Numbered from the stretch's first letter, positions 1 through 6,306 are shown. The stretch: 7,110 bases of DNA from a bacterium (GCA_027294925.1 JAPULM010000163.1:1-7110); one strand, 5' to 3'. Notes: generated from the sequence alone by a model not told the origin. Numbers and translations: made by a program.

Positions 1-23
1 CGATTCTAGGGTTTCCAAAGCCA

Positions 24-48
24 GTAGGAGCTTGCCTTGCAGGGCGAA
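24..48 (+). repeat. Possible REP-like palindromic element
   Basis: The stretch opens with GTAG (24-27) and continues into GCCTTGCAGGGC (34-45), which can fold as a short hairpin with three G-C pairs, one T-G wobble and a TGCA loop, followed by GAAACC. A GTAG head followed by a small palindrome is the layout of REP elements handled by REP-associated tyrosine transposases, and the text resembles the GTAGGAGC...TTGC repeats of gammaproteobacteria. Only one copy is visible and the window edge is close, so this is a weak call. Positions 1-74 hold no other recognisable feature. Confidence 0.22.
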
Positions 49-70
49 ACCATAAATTTTCGCATGAATG

Positions 71-83
71 CTTGTCAATGCGT
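71..83 (+). repeat. 13-bp direct repeat, left copy (CTTGTCAATGCGT)
   Basis: Identical to 729-741. This copy overlaps the stop codon and the last codons of msrA (minus strand). The two copies bracket nearly all of msrA. The match does not extend on either side, so it could be chance, or the trace of a short-homology insertion. Confidence 0.4.
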
Positions 84-668
84 TGCCTTATCTCCCCAAA
101 TGGCTTTCAATCGTTGATCACGACCACAATTCCAGCGATACAGTTTGTAGCGAATAGGACTTTTTTTATAAAAATCTTGATGGTAACTTTCTCTATCTTT
201 AATGGGGTAAAAGGTCGATGTATGTAAAATCGGGGTAATAACCTTTTTATTGGGGAATTGCTCAATAACTTTCTTGCGAGACTGTTGAGCCAATTCCTTC
301 TCTTTTTCATTTGCGACAAAAATCGCACTTAAATAGCTATGACCTTTATCACAAAACTGTCCTCGTGCATCGAATGGATCGACATTAACCCAAAAATGAT
401 CTAGGAGGTCTTTGTAACTGACTTTTTCTGGGTCATAGGTGATTTCAACGGCTTCATAATGACCTTTATGGTTGCCGTTGTAAGTCGGATTTTCTACCGT
501 TCCACCCGTAAACCCAGAGACCACATCTATTACACCTTCAAGTTTTTCAAAATCTGCTTCCATACACCAGAAACACCCGCCCGCCAATACAGTTTTTTCT
601 GCTGCGGCGTTTGAAACAGAGGACAGTAAGCCTGCTAATAGGAAAAATACCAGTGTGCTTTTCATCAT
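75..668 (-). CDS. msrA: Peptide-methionine (S)-S-oxide reductase MsrA, probably exported
   Basis: Reduces methionine-S-sulfoxide in oxidised proteins using thiol chemistry. The diagnostic GCFWC motif is at residues 31-35, with C32 as the expected nucleophile, followed by MEADFE. GHYEAVEI (69-76) carries the expected active-site glutamate E72. C106 (in GQFCDKG) and C181 (in NCGRDQRL) are candidate resolving cysteines. Residues 1-23 form a signal peptide: Lys3, a hydrophobic run, then an Ala-rich site near SNAAA. Action in the periplasm or outside the membrane is therefore inferred. The length (197 aa) fits MsrA plus a leader. Two adjacent ATGs (668 and 665) are possible; the AGAGAG upstream lies 4 or 7 nt away, so 665 may be the true start. 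The gene lies 50 bp downstream of the hydrolase gene on the same strand. Its base composition is markedly AT-rich (66 G+C of 180 over 121-300), suggesting transfer. The C-terminal part resembles proteobacterial MsrA. Confidence 0.96.
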   Translation of the reverse strand: MMKSTLVFFLLAGLLSSVSNAAAEKTVLAGGCFWCMEADFEKLEGVIDVVSGFTGGTVENPTYNGNHKGHYEAVEITYDPEKVSYKDLLDHFWVNVDPFDARGQFCDKGHSYLSAIFVANEKEKELAQQSRKKVIEQFPNKKVITPILHTSTFYPIKDRESYHQDFYKKSPIRYKLYRWNCGRDQRLKAIWGDKATH

Positions 669-718
669 GCTTCTCTCTTAAAAGTAGCCGTTTCAAGGAA
701 GGAAGGGCGAGTGGCAAA

Positions 719-1723
719 TCACCAATCCCTTGTCAATGCGTACGTAGCGGTGAGCTTCGGCTCGCCGCCGTCGATCACGCGAGCCCGTTCGGTCTCCACC
801 AGATGCAACATGTGCGCGTGCACCGAATTGGCTGCTGGGTACCAAAGGCGCTTGTCATAGCCAGCATACATTGCAGGTACGAAGTCGGCAATCTGCTTTG
901 GACCATGTCGTAGGTAGGCGATGATCTGATCTTCACGATCCTCACGGTGCTCGATAAACGATTGTACATAGGTGCGTGGGTCGGTAATAGGCGGGCCGTG
1001 GGTTGGCCAGTAACGGGTGTCGCTGCGAGGCAGGAGCTTGCGAAGCGAGGCGAGATAGTCCTGCATGGATCCGTCTGGTGGTCCCACCACGCTGGTGGCC
1101 CAGCCCATTACATGGTCGCCGGAGAACAGCGCGTTTTCTTCAGCCAAGTGGTAGCAGATGTGGTTTGAGCAGTGGCCTGGCGTATGGATGGCGCTCAATG
1201 TCCATCCATCGCCATGGATAACATCGCTATCGGCCACGCGTACGTCAGGCGTGAAGTTGAGATCGGGGCCCTCTCGTTTGATCTCATCCGGCAAATCATC
1301 CCACTCTTTGTCGAATTGTGCCTTCTCTTCGGTAGTGAAGTGGTCTGAGAAGTCGACCTTGTCGTCAGGATCGAAGTCGCGTACCTGCCCATGCGGTCCG
1401 AAGCCATACGAAAGCGCACCGGTCAGCTCTTGCAGACGAGCGGTTAAGGCGGAGTGGTCGCTGTGGGTGTGGGTAATGAGAATGTGGCTCACTTCCTCGT
1501 CAGGTCCAAGCGCAGTTAAAACATCATCGGCGTGGGACGACAGAGAGGGGCCAGGGTCGATGACCGCAACCTTGCCTGTTCCGACGATGTAGGTGCCGGT
1601 GCCTTTGTAGGTGAACGGCATTGGATTTTTACAGATGAGCCGGCGGATGAGGGGCGCCACCTGAACGGCGACGCCATACTCGAACTCGCCCATATCACGG
1701 TAATGCTGAATCTTGACTGGCAT
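719..1723 (-). CDS. Metallo-beta-lactamase-fold hydrolase, LACTB2-like
   Basis: A 334-residue metal-dependent hydrolase. The MBL signature THTHSDH is at residues 84-90 (metal ligands H85, H87, D89, H90), preceded by the strand VAVIDPGPS (52-60). Further ligands are H184 (TPGHCSNH), D203 (FSGDHVMGW) and H242 (WPTHGPPI). From about residue 255 the segment HREDREDQIIAYL through LWYPAANSVHAHMLHL matches the winged-helix tail of LACTB2/MBLAC-type proteins, so this is not an antibiotic beta-lactamase. LACTB2 relatives cleave single-stranded RNA, but the substrate here cannot be told. The insert between the THTHSDH motif and H184 is long and acidic. The start is ATG at 1723 with AGAAGG (1733-1738) 9 nt upstream. 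The gene is followed by msrA after 50 bp and may be co-transcribed with it, though the composition differs (about 56% G+C over 781-900). Probably cytoplasmic: no signal peptide or membrane segment. Confidence 0.93.
   Translation of the reverse strand: MPVKIQHYRDMGEFEYGVAVQVAPLIRRLICKNPMPFTYKGTGTYIVGTGKVAVIDPGPSLSSHADDVLTALGPDEEVSHILITHTHSDHSALTARLQELTGALSYGFGPHGQVRDFDPDDKVDFSDHFTTEEKAQFDKEWDDLPDEIKREGPDLNFTPDVRVADSDVIHGDGWTLSAIHTPGHCSNHICYHLAEENALFSGDHVMGWATSVVGPPDGSMQDYLASLRKLLPRSDTRYWPTHGPPITDPRTYVQSFIEHREDREDQIIAYLRHGPKQIADFVPAMYAGYDKRLWYPAANSVHAHMLHLVETERARVIDGGEPKLTATYALTRDW
729..741 (+). repeat. 13-bp direct repeat, right copy (CTTGTCAATGCGT)
   Basis: Second copy of the sequence at 71-83. 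It lies inside the last codons of the MBL-fold hydrolase gene (minus strand), where it encodes part of the C-terminal ALTRDW. The spacing between copies is 658 bp. Confidence 0.4.
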
Positions 1724-2083
1724 CTTAATTTACCTTCTGCTTTGCTTGACGTATGCGAATCAAATAGTGTTGACCAAGAAACAGCCGGTTGTGCCGAGAG
1801 GCCCTTTGCCTCAAGAGTATATAAAAATTGGCTATTTGCTTCCAGGATGCATGCGTTTTGGTTGATATTGCTATTTGCAAAGTTGATGCTTCGCGATATG
1901 ATAGCTTTTAAGGCAGATGAGGGGAGGTCGGCGTATGCGATTGCCCTGTTGAATAGGCGCCATGCGTCGCGGCGTAAGGCATACAGTGAGGGGAGGGGAT
2001 GGCTAGCTTTGCCTTTTGCTTGGGACAAACTATTGATTCGGTGCGGTCAACTTTGTTATCCTTTGCTGACGTGAGCGGCTGTC
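1724..2083. other. Intergenic stretch without a convincing gene; short direct repeats
   Basis: About 400 bp separate the divergently transcribed hydrolase and aminotransferase. The open frames here run on from shadows of the hydrolase gene and have no recognisable protein motif. Visible structure: TGAGGGGAGG occurs twice (1918-1927 and 1987-1996), and between the copies lie GTATGC and GCATAC, which could pair. No tRNA or known riboswitch pattern was recognised. The interval probably holds both divergent promoters. Confidence 0.5.
1816..1844 (-). promoter_or_regulatory. Candidate promoter for the MBL-fold hydrolase (and msrA)
   Basis: On the minus strand a good -10 hexamer, TATACT (1821-1816), has a weak -35, TGGAAG (1844-1839), 17 bp upstream. 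It would give a leader of about 85-90 nt before the ATG at 1723. This rests on sequence match only; AT-rich intergenic DNA produces such matches by chance. Confidence 0.25.
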
Positions 2084-2113
2084 TTGATTGTGCTTGCAAG
2101 TGACGCGTATGGT
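2084..2113 (+). promoter_or_regulatory. Candidate promoter for the aminotransferase/kinase-like operon
   Basis: TTGATT (2084-2089) and TATGGT (2108-2113) are each 4/6 matches to sigma-70 hexamers, separated by 18 bp. Transcription from about 2120 would leave a short leader that contains the GGAGG at 2127-2131. That placement also argues against the in-frame TTG at 2119 as the start. Confidence 0.35.
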
Positions 2114-2136
2114 CCCTGTTGAGATCGGAGGAAATG

Positions 2137-3321
2137 ATGCAGACTGAAGATATTCTGATGTGTCCGGGTCCGAATGAGATTTCTGATCGAGTGCTACGGG
2201 CAATGATGCAGCCGGCAATTTGCCCTGTCTTTGATGAGTTTCAAGAATTTTATGAGCGAACACTCGACATGTTAGCCCAGGTTTTTCAGACGACGAATCA
2301 GGTGATACCTATACCGGGCTCAGGTCGTAGTGGTGTGGAGAGTGCGATCACTAGTGTTGTTGAACCCGGTGAACGGAGCTTGACCATTGTGGCCGGACAA
2401 TTTGGCAGTCTCGCGGTGCGCGTTGTCGATGGGATTGGCGGCAAAGGAGAGGGGTTTAATTCGCCATGGGGTGAGCCCATTGACCTGGAGGCGTTTGAGC
2501 AAAAGCTGTCGAGTGGGACCTACAAGCTAGTGACGATGGTCCATAACGAAACGTCAACCGGTGCTCTCTATCAAGTTGCCGGCGAGGTGGCGCGGTTAGC
2601 GCATGAGCACGGCGCCTTGTTTCTGCTCGATGCGATTTCGTCTTTGGCTGGTGCGGATCTGCCGATGGATGAGTGGGATGTTGATCTGGCTATTGGATGC
2701 AATCATAAAGCGGTTGGTGCACCCATCGGGCATGCCTATGTGGCAGTGAGCGAGCGAGCCTGGGGGGTGATGGAAAACCGCCAAACGCCGTGTGGAACGG
2801 TGTTCGGAAATTTGCTGGCTTGGAAGGCAGTAGCCGACTCTAGCGCGACAGGTGGACGTACGATGCGCCGCCCGCAAGGGGTATTTACGGCCCCGCATCT
2901 ATTCTATGCGTTGCATGAGGCATTGGTGATGGTGCTTGAAGAAGGCTTAGCGACACGTTTTGAGCGCCATCAGCTAAACGCAAGAGCTTTCCGAGAAGGG
3001 GTAAAGGCGCTAGGGCTGCAGCCGCTTGCCCACCCAGACGTTGCTTCGCCAACGGTAACCTGTGTGCGCTTGCCGGATGGGGTGAGGTCTGATGTGTTTC
3101 TGCGCCACTTCCGTCAAGATCATGGGCTGGCAACGTTGCCAGGGCTTGGCGATTATCGTGAGTATGCGGTGCGCATTGGGCACATGGGTATCACGGCCAC
3201 GCCGCGTAACATTCTGCATGCGTTACACGCTTTCGAGCGCATATTGGCGCGTCTGGGCCAGCAGCACCCTAGTGGAACGGCAGTTGCGAGAGCTGAAGCG
3301 ATCTATGCTGAGTCAGAATAG
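2137..3321 (+). CDS. Class V PLP-dependent aminotransferase, alanine-glyoxylate type
   Basis: About 394 residues, fold-type I PLP enzyme of the alanine/serine-glyoxylate and 2-aminoethylphosphonate transaminase group. The N-terminus has CPGPNEI (CPGP at residues 9-12), typical of this family. GSGRSGVESA is the cofactor phosphate-binding loop, HNETSTGALYQV the conserved substrate/cofactor strand, LLDAISS carries D165 for the pyridine nitrogen, and GCNHKAVGAP carries the Schiff-base lysine K191. The C-terminal VRIGHMG is also typical. The amino donor and acceptor cannot be assigned from sequence. Start choice: GGAGG (2127-2131) is only 2 nt from ATG 2134 but 5 nt from ATG 2137, so 2137 is preferred; an upstream TTG at 2119 is also in frame but would overlap the ribosome site. 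The kinase-like gene follows after 23 bp on the same strand, so an operon is likely. Cytoplasmic. Confidence 0.92.
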   Translation: MQTEDILMCPGPNEISDRVLRAMMQPAICPVFDEFQEFYERTLDMLAQVFQTTNQVIPIPGSGRSGVESAITSVVEPGERSLTIVAGQFGSLAVRVVDGIGGKGEGFNSPWGEPIDLEAFEQKLSSGTYKLVTMVHNETSTGALYQVAGEVARLAHEHGALFLLDAISSLAGADLPMDEWDVDLAIGCNHKAVGAPIGHAYVAVSERAWGVMENRQTPCGTVFGNLLAWKAVADSSATGGRTMRRPQGVFTAPHLFYALHEALVMVLEEGLATRFERHQLNARAFREGVKALGLQPLAHPDVASPTVTCVRLPDGVRSDVFLRHFRQDHGLATLPGLGDYREYAVRIGHMGITATPRNILHALHAFERILARLGQQHPSGTAVARAEAIYAESE

Positions 3322-3344
3322 CGTGATGGATAGGAGTTAGCGCA

Positions 3345-4124
3345 TTGCTCGATAGACGATTTCCTCCTGAGTCGCGACATTTTTTTGTTGCTGATCATCG
3401 AACGCATACCACGGCAGAGCTTAGTAAATTGATACGCCATGGCCGTATTTTGGAATGCGGCCTGATACCGTGGGGCTCTAATTATACCTTTCTGGTAAGC
3501 ATGGATGTTGGGGAGTCAGCGCCTCTGCTCGGTGTGTACAAACCGCGCCGGGGAGAGACGCCGTTGTGGGATTTTCCTGATGGAACGCTGCATAAACGCG
3601 AGTATGCGTCGTTTTTACTCAGCGAGGCATTGGGGTGGCAGCTCGTACCGCCGACCGTTATCCGTGAAGGACCAAATGGCACAGGTTCGGTACAATTGTA
3701 TATTCACCATCGCGAAGAAGACGCAGACTATTTTGCTTTGCGGCAAGAGTATGTGGGTGAGGTGCAACGGATGGCGGTGTTTGATATGGTGGCCAATAAC
3801 ACCGATCGTAAGGCAGGGCACTGTCTAAAAGGCGAAGACGGACATATATGGGGCATTGATCACGGCCTCACCTTTCATCCGCATCCTAAGCTTCGTACTG
3901 TCATCTGGGACTTTGGTGGTGAGCCCATCCCGGCGGACTTGTTAACAGATATCCGGCGGGTATATACAGAACTTAAAACGCAGCAGAAAATGGCACGCAA
4001 ACTTAACGGTGTTTTGATGCAGGCGGAGATGGAGGCGCTCAGCGACCGTTTGCAGGATATACTGCAACACCCCGAATTTCCTTGTCTGCAAAGGCGTCGT
4101 AATGTACCTTGGTCATTTTATTGA
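3345..4124 (+). CDS. SCO1664 family (TIGR03843) PI3/4-kinase-like protein
   Basis: A 259-residue protein with the layout of the SCO1664 family, which has distant similarity to phosphatidylinositol 3/4-kinases and HipA-like kinases. Visible motifs: G39-x-x-x-x-GSNYTF (possible nucleotide loop), GVYKPRRGE with candidate ATP-anchoring K66, HKREYASFLLSEAL with candidate helix-C E86, NNTDRKAGHCLKG (151-163) with candidate catalytic D154, and WGIDHGLTFH with candidate metal-binding D172. The C-terminus is basic and ends in RRRNVPWSFY. The start is TTG at 3345, supported by GGAG at 3333-3336 (8 nt spacing); a stop at 3324 leaves no earlier start, and the first internal ATG would remove the conserved loop. 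It follows the aminotransferase by 23 bp. The family is best known from Actinobacteria and Chloroflexi. Kinase activity and substrate are unproven, and lipid kinase activity should not be assumed. Confidence 0.87.
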   Translation: MLDRRFPPESRHFFVADHRTHTTAELSKLIRHGRILECGLIPWGSNYTFLVSMDVGESAPLLGVYKPRRGETPLWDFPDGTLHKREYASFLLSEALGWQLVPPTVIREGPNGTGSVQLYIHHREEDADYFALRQEYVGEVQRMAVFDMVANNTDRKAGHCLKGEDGHIWGIDHGLTFHPHPKLRTVIWDFGGEPIPADLLTDIRRVYTELKTQQKMARKLNGVLMQAEMEALSDRLQDILQHPEFPCLQRRRNVPWSFY

Positions 4125-4145
4125 GCCGGCTTACTGCCACCATTT

Positions 4146-5288
4146 TTACAGATGCAGCTCTTGAGCTACGAGTTCACGGTGGTAGGTAGCGTCTCCAAAG
4201 GTGAATTCGGCATACTTTGCCCGTTTGAAGTAGAGATGCATATCATGCTCCCAGGTAAAACCGATACCACCGTGTACCTGGATGCCTTCGCCAGCTGTAT
4301 TGCGGAATGCATCGCTGCAGTAAGCCTTGGCCATTGATACGGCGAGCGGTGCTTCAGGCGCATCTTCATCCACTGCCCAAGCCGCATAATAGGCCGCTGA
4401 CTTGGCAGACTCAACTTGTAGCATCATCTCAGCACATTTATGTTTCACCGCTTGGAAACTACCGATTGGGCGGCCAAACTGCACGCGTTCCTTGGCATAG
4501 GCAACACTGATGTCAAGGACGCGTTGGGCGCCACCGACCATCTCAGCACATAGGGCGACGGTCGCAATACTGAGTACCTTATGTAGAATGGGCCAGCCCA
4601 TATCCGCCATGCCGAGCAAACGATCACGGCCCACTTTGACGTTGTCAAATACGACCTCGCATTGTTTGCGGGTTTGATCCATTGTTTTGAGTAGCGTGGT
4701 GGAGACGCCAGGGCTGTTGCTGTCAACGAGAAATAGAGAGATGCCAAAGCTCTCGTCGCCGGCGTCTTTGGTGCGGGTGGCGACTACCATCAGATCAGCC
4801 ACGTGCGCGTCGGGTACGAAGAGTTTAGTGCCGGAGATCGAGAAGCCATCGTCGTCGGGGGTGGCGATTACGTCGGCAATGCCTTCAGCATCGAAGCGAC
4901 CAGATGGCTCGGTCATCGCCAGGGTCACGATCAGAGAGCCATCAGCAATCTTTGGGATATAGGTTTGTTTTTGTTCTTCTGAACCGCCAATTAAGATGGT
5001 CTGTCCGGCTAAGAGAATTGATGAAAGAAATGGCGATGGTAGTAGGGCTGCTCCCATTTCTTCAAGAATGACGGTTAGATCGACAAAGCCGAGTCCTTGT
5101 CCGCCATATTCTTCCGGAAACGCCAAGCCGAGCCAACCTAAGTCGGCCATCTGTTTCCATAAATTCGGATCGTAACCCTTATCGTCTTCCATCAGTTGTC
5201 GAACAACGGTTGTCGGGCAATTTTCTTCAAGAAACGAGCGGGCTGTCTGACGTAACATTTCCTGCTCGTCGCTGAATCCAAAATCCAT
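4146..5288 (-). CDS. Acyl-CoA dehydrogenase family flavoprotein
   Basis: A 380-residue FAD enzyme of the acyl-CoA dehydrogenase fold. The N-terminal helical domain (1-118) contains GLAFPEEYGGQGLG. The beta-domain opens with TLAMTEPSG (122-130), the flavin-contact motif, and includes ISGTKLFVPDAHVADLMVV. The C-terminal helical domain has RVQFGRPIGSFQAVKHKCAEM and HGGIGFTWEHDMHLYFKRAK (339-358). The residue expected to be the catalytic Glu in the usual YEGT loop is F364 (FTFGD, 362-366), and no Glu replaces it at the isovaleryl-type position. The substrate is unknown. The start is ATG at 5288 with a strong AAGGAGG (5305-5299) at 10 nt. It converges on the kinase-like gene with 21 bp between stops and no clear terminator. 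A palindrome lies directly upstream of its ribosome site. It appears to be monocistronic in this window. Confidence 0.94.
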   Translation of the reverse strand: MDFGFSDEQEMLRQTARSFLEENCPTTVVRQLMEDDKGYDPNLWKQMADLGWLGLAFPEEYGGQGLGFVDLTVILEEMGAALLPSPFLSSILLAGQTILIGGSEEQKQTYIPKIADGSLIVTLAMTEPSGRFDAEGIADVIATPDDDGFSISGTKLFVPDAHVADLMVVATRTKDAGDESFGISLFLVDSNSPGVSTTLLKTMDQTRKQCEVVFDNVKVGRDRLLGMADMGWPILHKVLSIATVALCAEMVGGAQRVLDISVAYAKERVQFGRPIGSFQAVKHKCAEMMLQVESAKSAAYYAAWAVDEDAPEAPLAVSMAKAYCSDAFRNTAGEGIQVHGGIGFTWEHDMHLYFKRAKYAEFTFGDATYHRELVAQELHL

Positions 5289-5306
5289 TGCTTAAGGTCC
5301 TCCTTA

Positions 5307-5329
5307 TCAAGCTAGTTCCACCAGCTTGA
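5307..5329 (-). promoter_or_regulatory. 23-bp imperfect palindrome next to the acyl-CoA dehydrogenase SD
   Basis: Perfect 7-bp arms TCAAGCT (5307-5313) and AGCTTGA (5323-5329) enclose a mismatch (5314/5322), two more pairs (5315-5316 with 5320-5321) and a 3-nt centre. It ends one base from the AAGGAGG ribosome site (5305-5299). It could be a dimeric repressor operator (TetR- or GntR-type regulators often control such genes) or an mRNA hairpin that gates ribosome access. There is no T-run, and its position upstream of a gene argues against a terminator. Confidence 0.45.
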
Positions 5330-5419
5330 AGCTTGGGTTAATGACTTGCACACGGTCTTTTCCTGGGCAAGTAAAGATATGTACAGGCTTTCGGTTTAGA
5401 TAGGGTCTGTTTGGTTACC

Positions 5420-5448
5420 ATTTGAAAGGCGGGTATAAATTTTATCAA
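5420..5448 (-). promoter_or_regulatory. Candidate promoter for the acyl-CoA dehydrogenase
   Basis: Minus strand TTGATA (5448-5443, 5/6 match to the -35) and TCAAAT (5425-5420, 4/6 match to the -10) are 17 bp apart. Transcripts would carry a leader of about 125 nt containing the palindrome at 5307-5329. Only sequence match supports this. Confidence 0.25.
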
Positions 5449-5492
5449 ATAGGCCTACGGGTGATGTCTGTGGCCGCGATTGTTTCATATTG

Positions 5493-5842
5493 CTACTCGC
5501 TTGTCAAGCAATCCGTTAGATCGGGCAGCATGTTTACCAGGCCGTTTTCGACGTGGGCCCAGGTGTCACCGCCATCCAAGCTGCGGAAGACGCCATCAAT
5601 CTCGACCCCTGCCCATACGGTGTGATGATCGTCCGCATCTACCATGATACGGGTCATAAATGGGGTGCCGATACTACACGTCGAGGCGATATCCACCGAG
5701 CATCGCTCCCACTGTCGACCGCTTGCATCCGGCTATTAAGTGGAAAGGGCGCTCGATGACGCGTCCACGAGGTTCCCGCGTCCGGGCTGTGCCAGACGCC
5801 CCAACCAGCGGTTTCTAGGCAGATGTTGTAGGCGGTGGTCAT
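5493..5842 (-). pseudogene. Broken Asp-box (BNR/sialidase-like repeat) protein gene
   Basis: The gene starts at ATG 5842 with a good AAGGGAG ribosome site (5854-5848, 5 nt spacing), reading MTTAYNICLETAGWGVWHSPDAGTSWTRH: a first Asp-box (S-x-D-x-G-x-S-W). After about residue 41 (SRMQA) this frame becomes nonsensical and stops at 5654. From about 5720 a second frame carries the continuation of the same kind of protein: GRQWER, the back half of another Asp-box, then IGTPFMTRI, VWAGVEIDGVFRS and a complete Asp-box SLDGGDTWAHV, ending at a TAG (5493-5495). The most economical reading is an internal out-of-frame deletion that removed everything between the first repeat and the tail of a later one. 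Intact relatives are several hundred residues long, so the 3' end is also probably lost. The original function is unknown; Asp-box propellers occur in glycosidases and many uncharacterised proteins. Confidence 0.75.
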
Positions 5843-5916
5843 TTGTTCTCCCTTAATTTGCTGAATTACCAAATTGCGCCTCTAAAAGGAGGGCGAAAGT
5901 TCATTTTTTGGGGAGG

Positions 5917-6306
5917 CTACCACACTGTTCGGACGCTTGCAAAGGCACCAATACGGCGGTCCTTGGTGACGAGTTCAGCGCCATGCTCAATAGCCGTGGC
6001 CACGATAAGCCGGTCGGCAGGGTCGCCATGGAATGCTTGTTGGCCTAACTCCCCAGCCAGAATGGCAATGTCAGCAGAGAGTTCCGTGAGGATCACGCCC
6101 GGTCTTGCCAACGCTTGTCGGACCCACATGCGTAGCGGACGATCGAGGCTGAGTTTTCCGTTGACGGTTTTAGTAGCGATTTCCCAACAACTGATGGGAC
6201 AGATACCGATAGGGCGGCTATAGTTGACCGCCGCTAGGGCTTCTGTCGAGAGCTTCTCCGGTTCGCTCACCCACCAGATCCAGACGTGCGTATCGAGGAT
6301 AATCAC
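5917..6306 (-). CDS. vapC: VapC-type PIN-domain toxin (ribonuclease)
   Basis: A 129-residue PIN-domain endoribonuclease, the toxin half of a type II toxin-antitoxin pair; VapC proteins cut specific RNAs, often tRNAs. It begins MIILDTHVWIWW, and the four expected acidic metal ligands are visible: D5, E42 (SCWEIATK), D98 (GDPADRLIVATA) and D116 (VTKDRRI). The length is normal and the gene appears intact. Start: GTG at 6306-6304 overlaps the TGA of vapB (6305-6303) in a GTGA, the usual translational coupling. A second in-frame GTG at 6321 would add five residues (GCRVV region) without benefit to the fold. It is co-transcribed with vapB upstream and followed 74 bp later by the broken Asp-box gene on the same strand. 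Regulation is presumably by the VapBC complex at the vapB promoter. Confidence 0.93.
   Translation of the reverse strand: MIILDTHVWIWWVSEPEKLSTEALAAVNYSRPIGICPISCWEIATKTVNGKLSLDRPLRMWVRQALARPGVILTELSADIAILAGELGQQAFHGDPADRLIVATAIEHGAELVTKDRRIGAFASVRTVW

Noticed and set aside
1158..1592. Plus-strand 144-codon open frame inside the hydrolase gene
   Set aside because: Fully antisense to a gene with all its catalytic motifs. Its Ser/Trp/Arg-rich composition is typical of an opposite-strand shadow.
719..1723. Antibiotic beta-lactamase
   Set aside because: The MBL motifs are present, but there is no signal peptide, and the C-terminal winged-helix-like tail and overall layout fit LACTB2-type hydrolases.
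1516..2028. Minus-strand open frame (170 codons) across the hydrolase start
   Set aside because: It overlaps the start of the hydrolase gene in another frame. Its protein shows no family features, and the distal half looks like random composition.
1532..2074. Long plus-strand open frame (180 codons) antisense to the hydrolase and running into the intergenic region
   Set aside because: Half of it mirrors the clear MBL-fold gene on the other strand. The rest has no recognisable motif, and no ribosome site supports its start.
2119..2136. TTG at 2119 as the start of the aminotransferase
   Set aside because: It would place the only good ribosome site (GGAGG, 2127-2131) inside the coding region. 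The ATG at 2137 has ideal spacing and a standard family N-terminus.
4125..4145. Bidirectional terminator between the kinase-like gene and the acyl-CoA dehydrogenase
   Set aside because: There is a short T-run (TTTTT) after a GGC...GCC pair, but a 3-bp stem is too weak to call a terminator.
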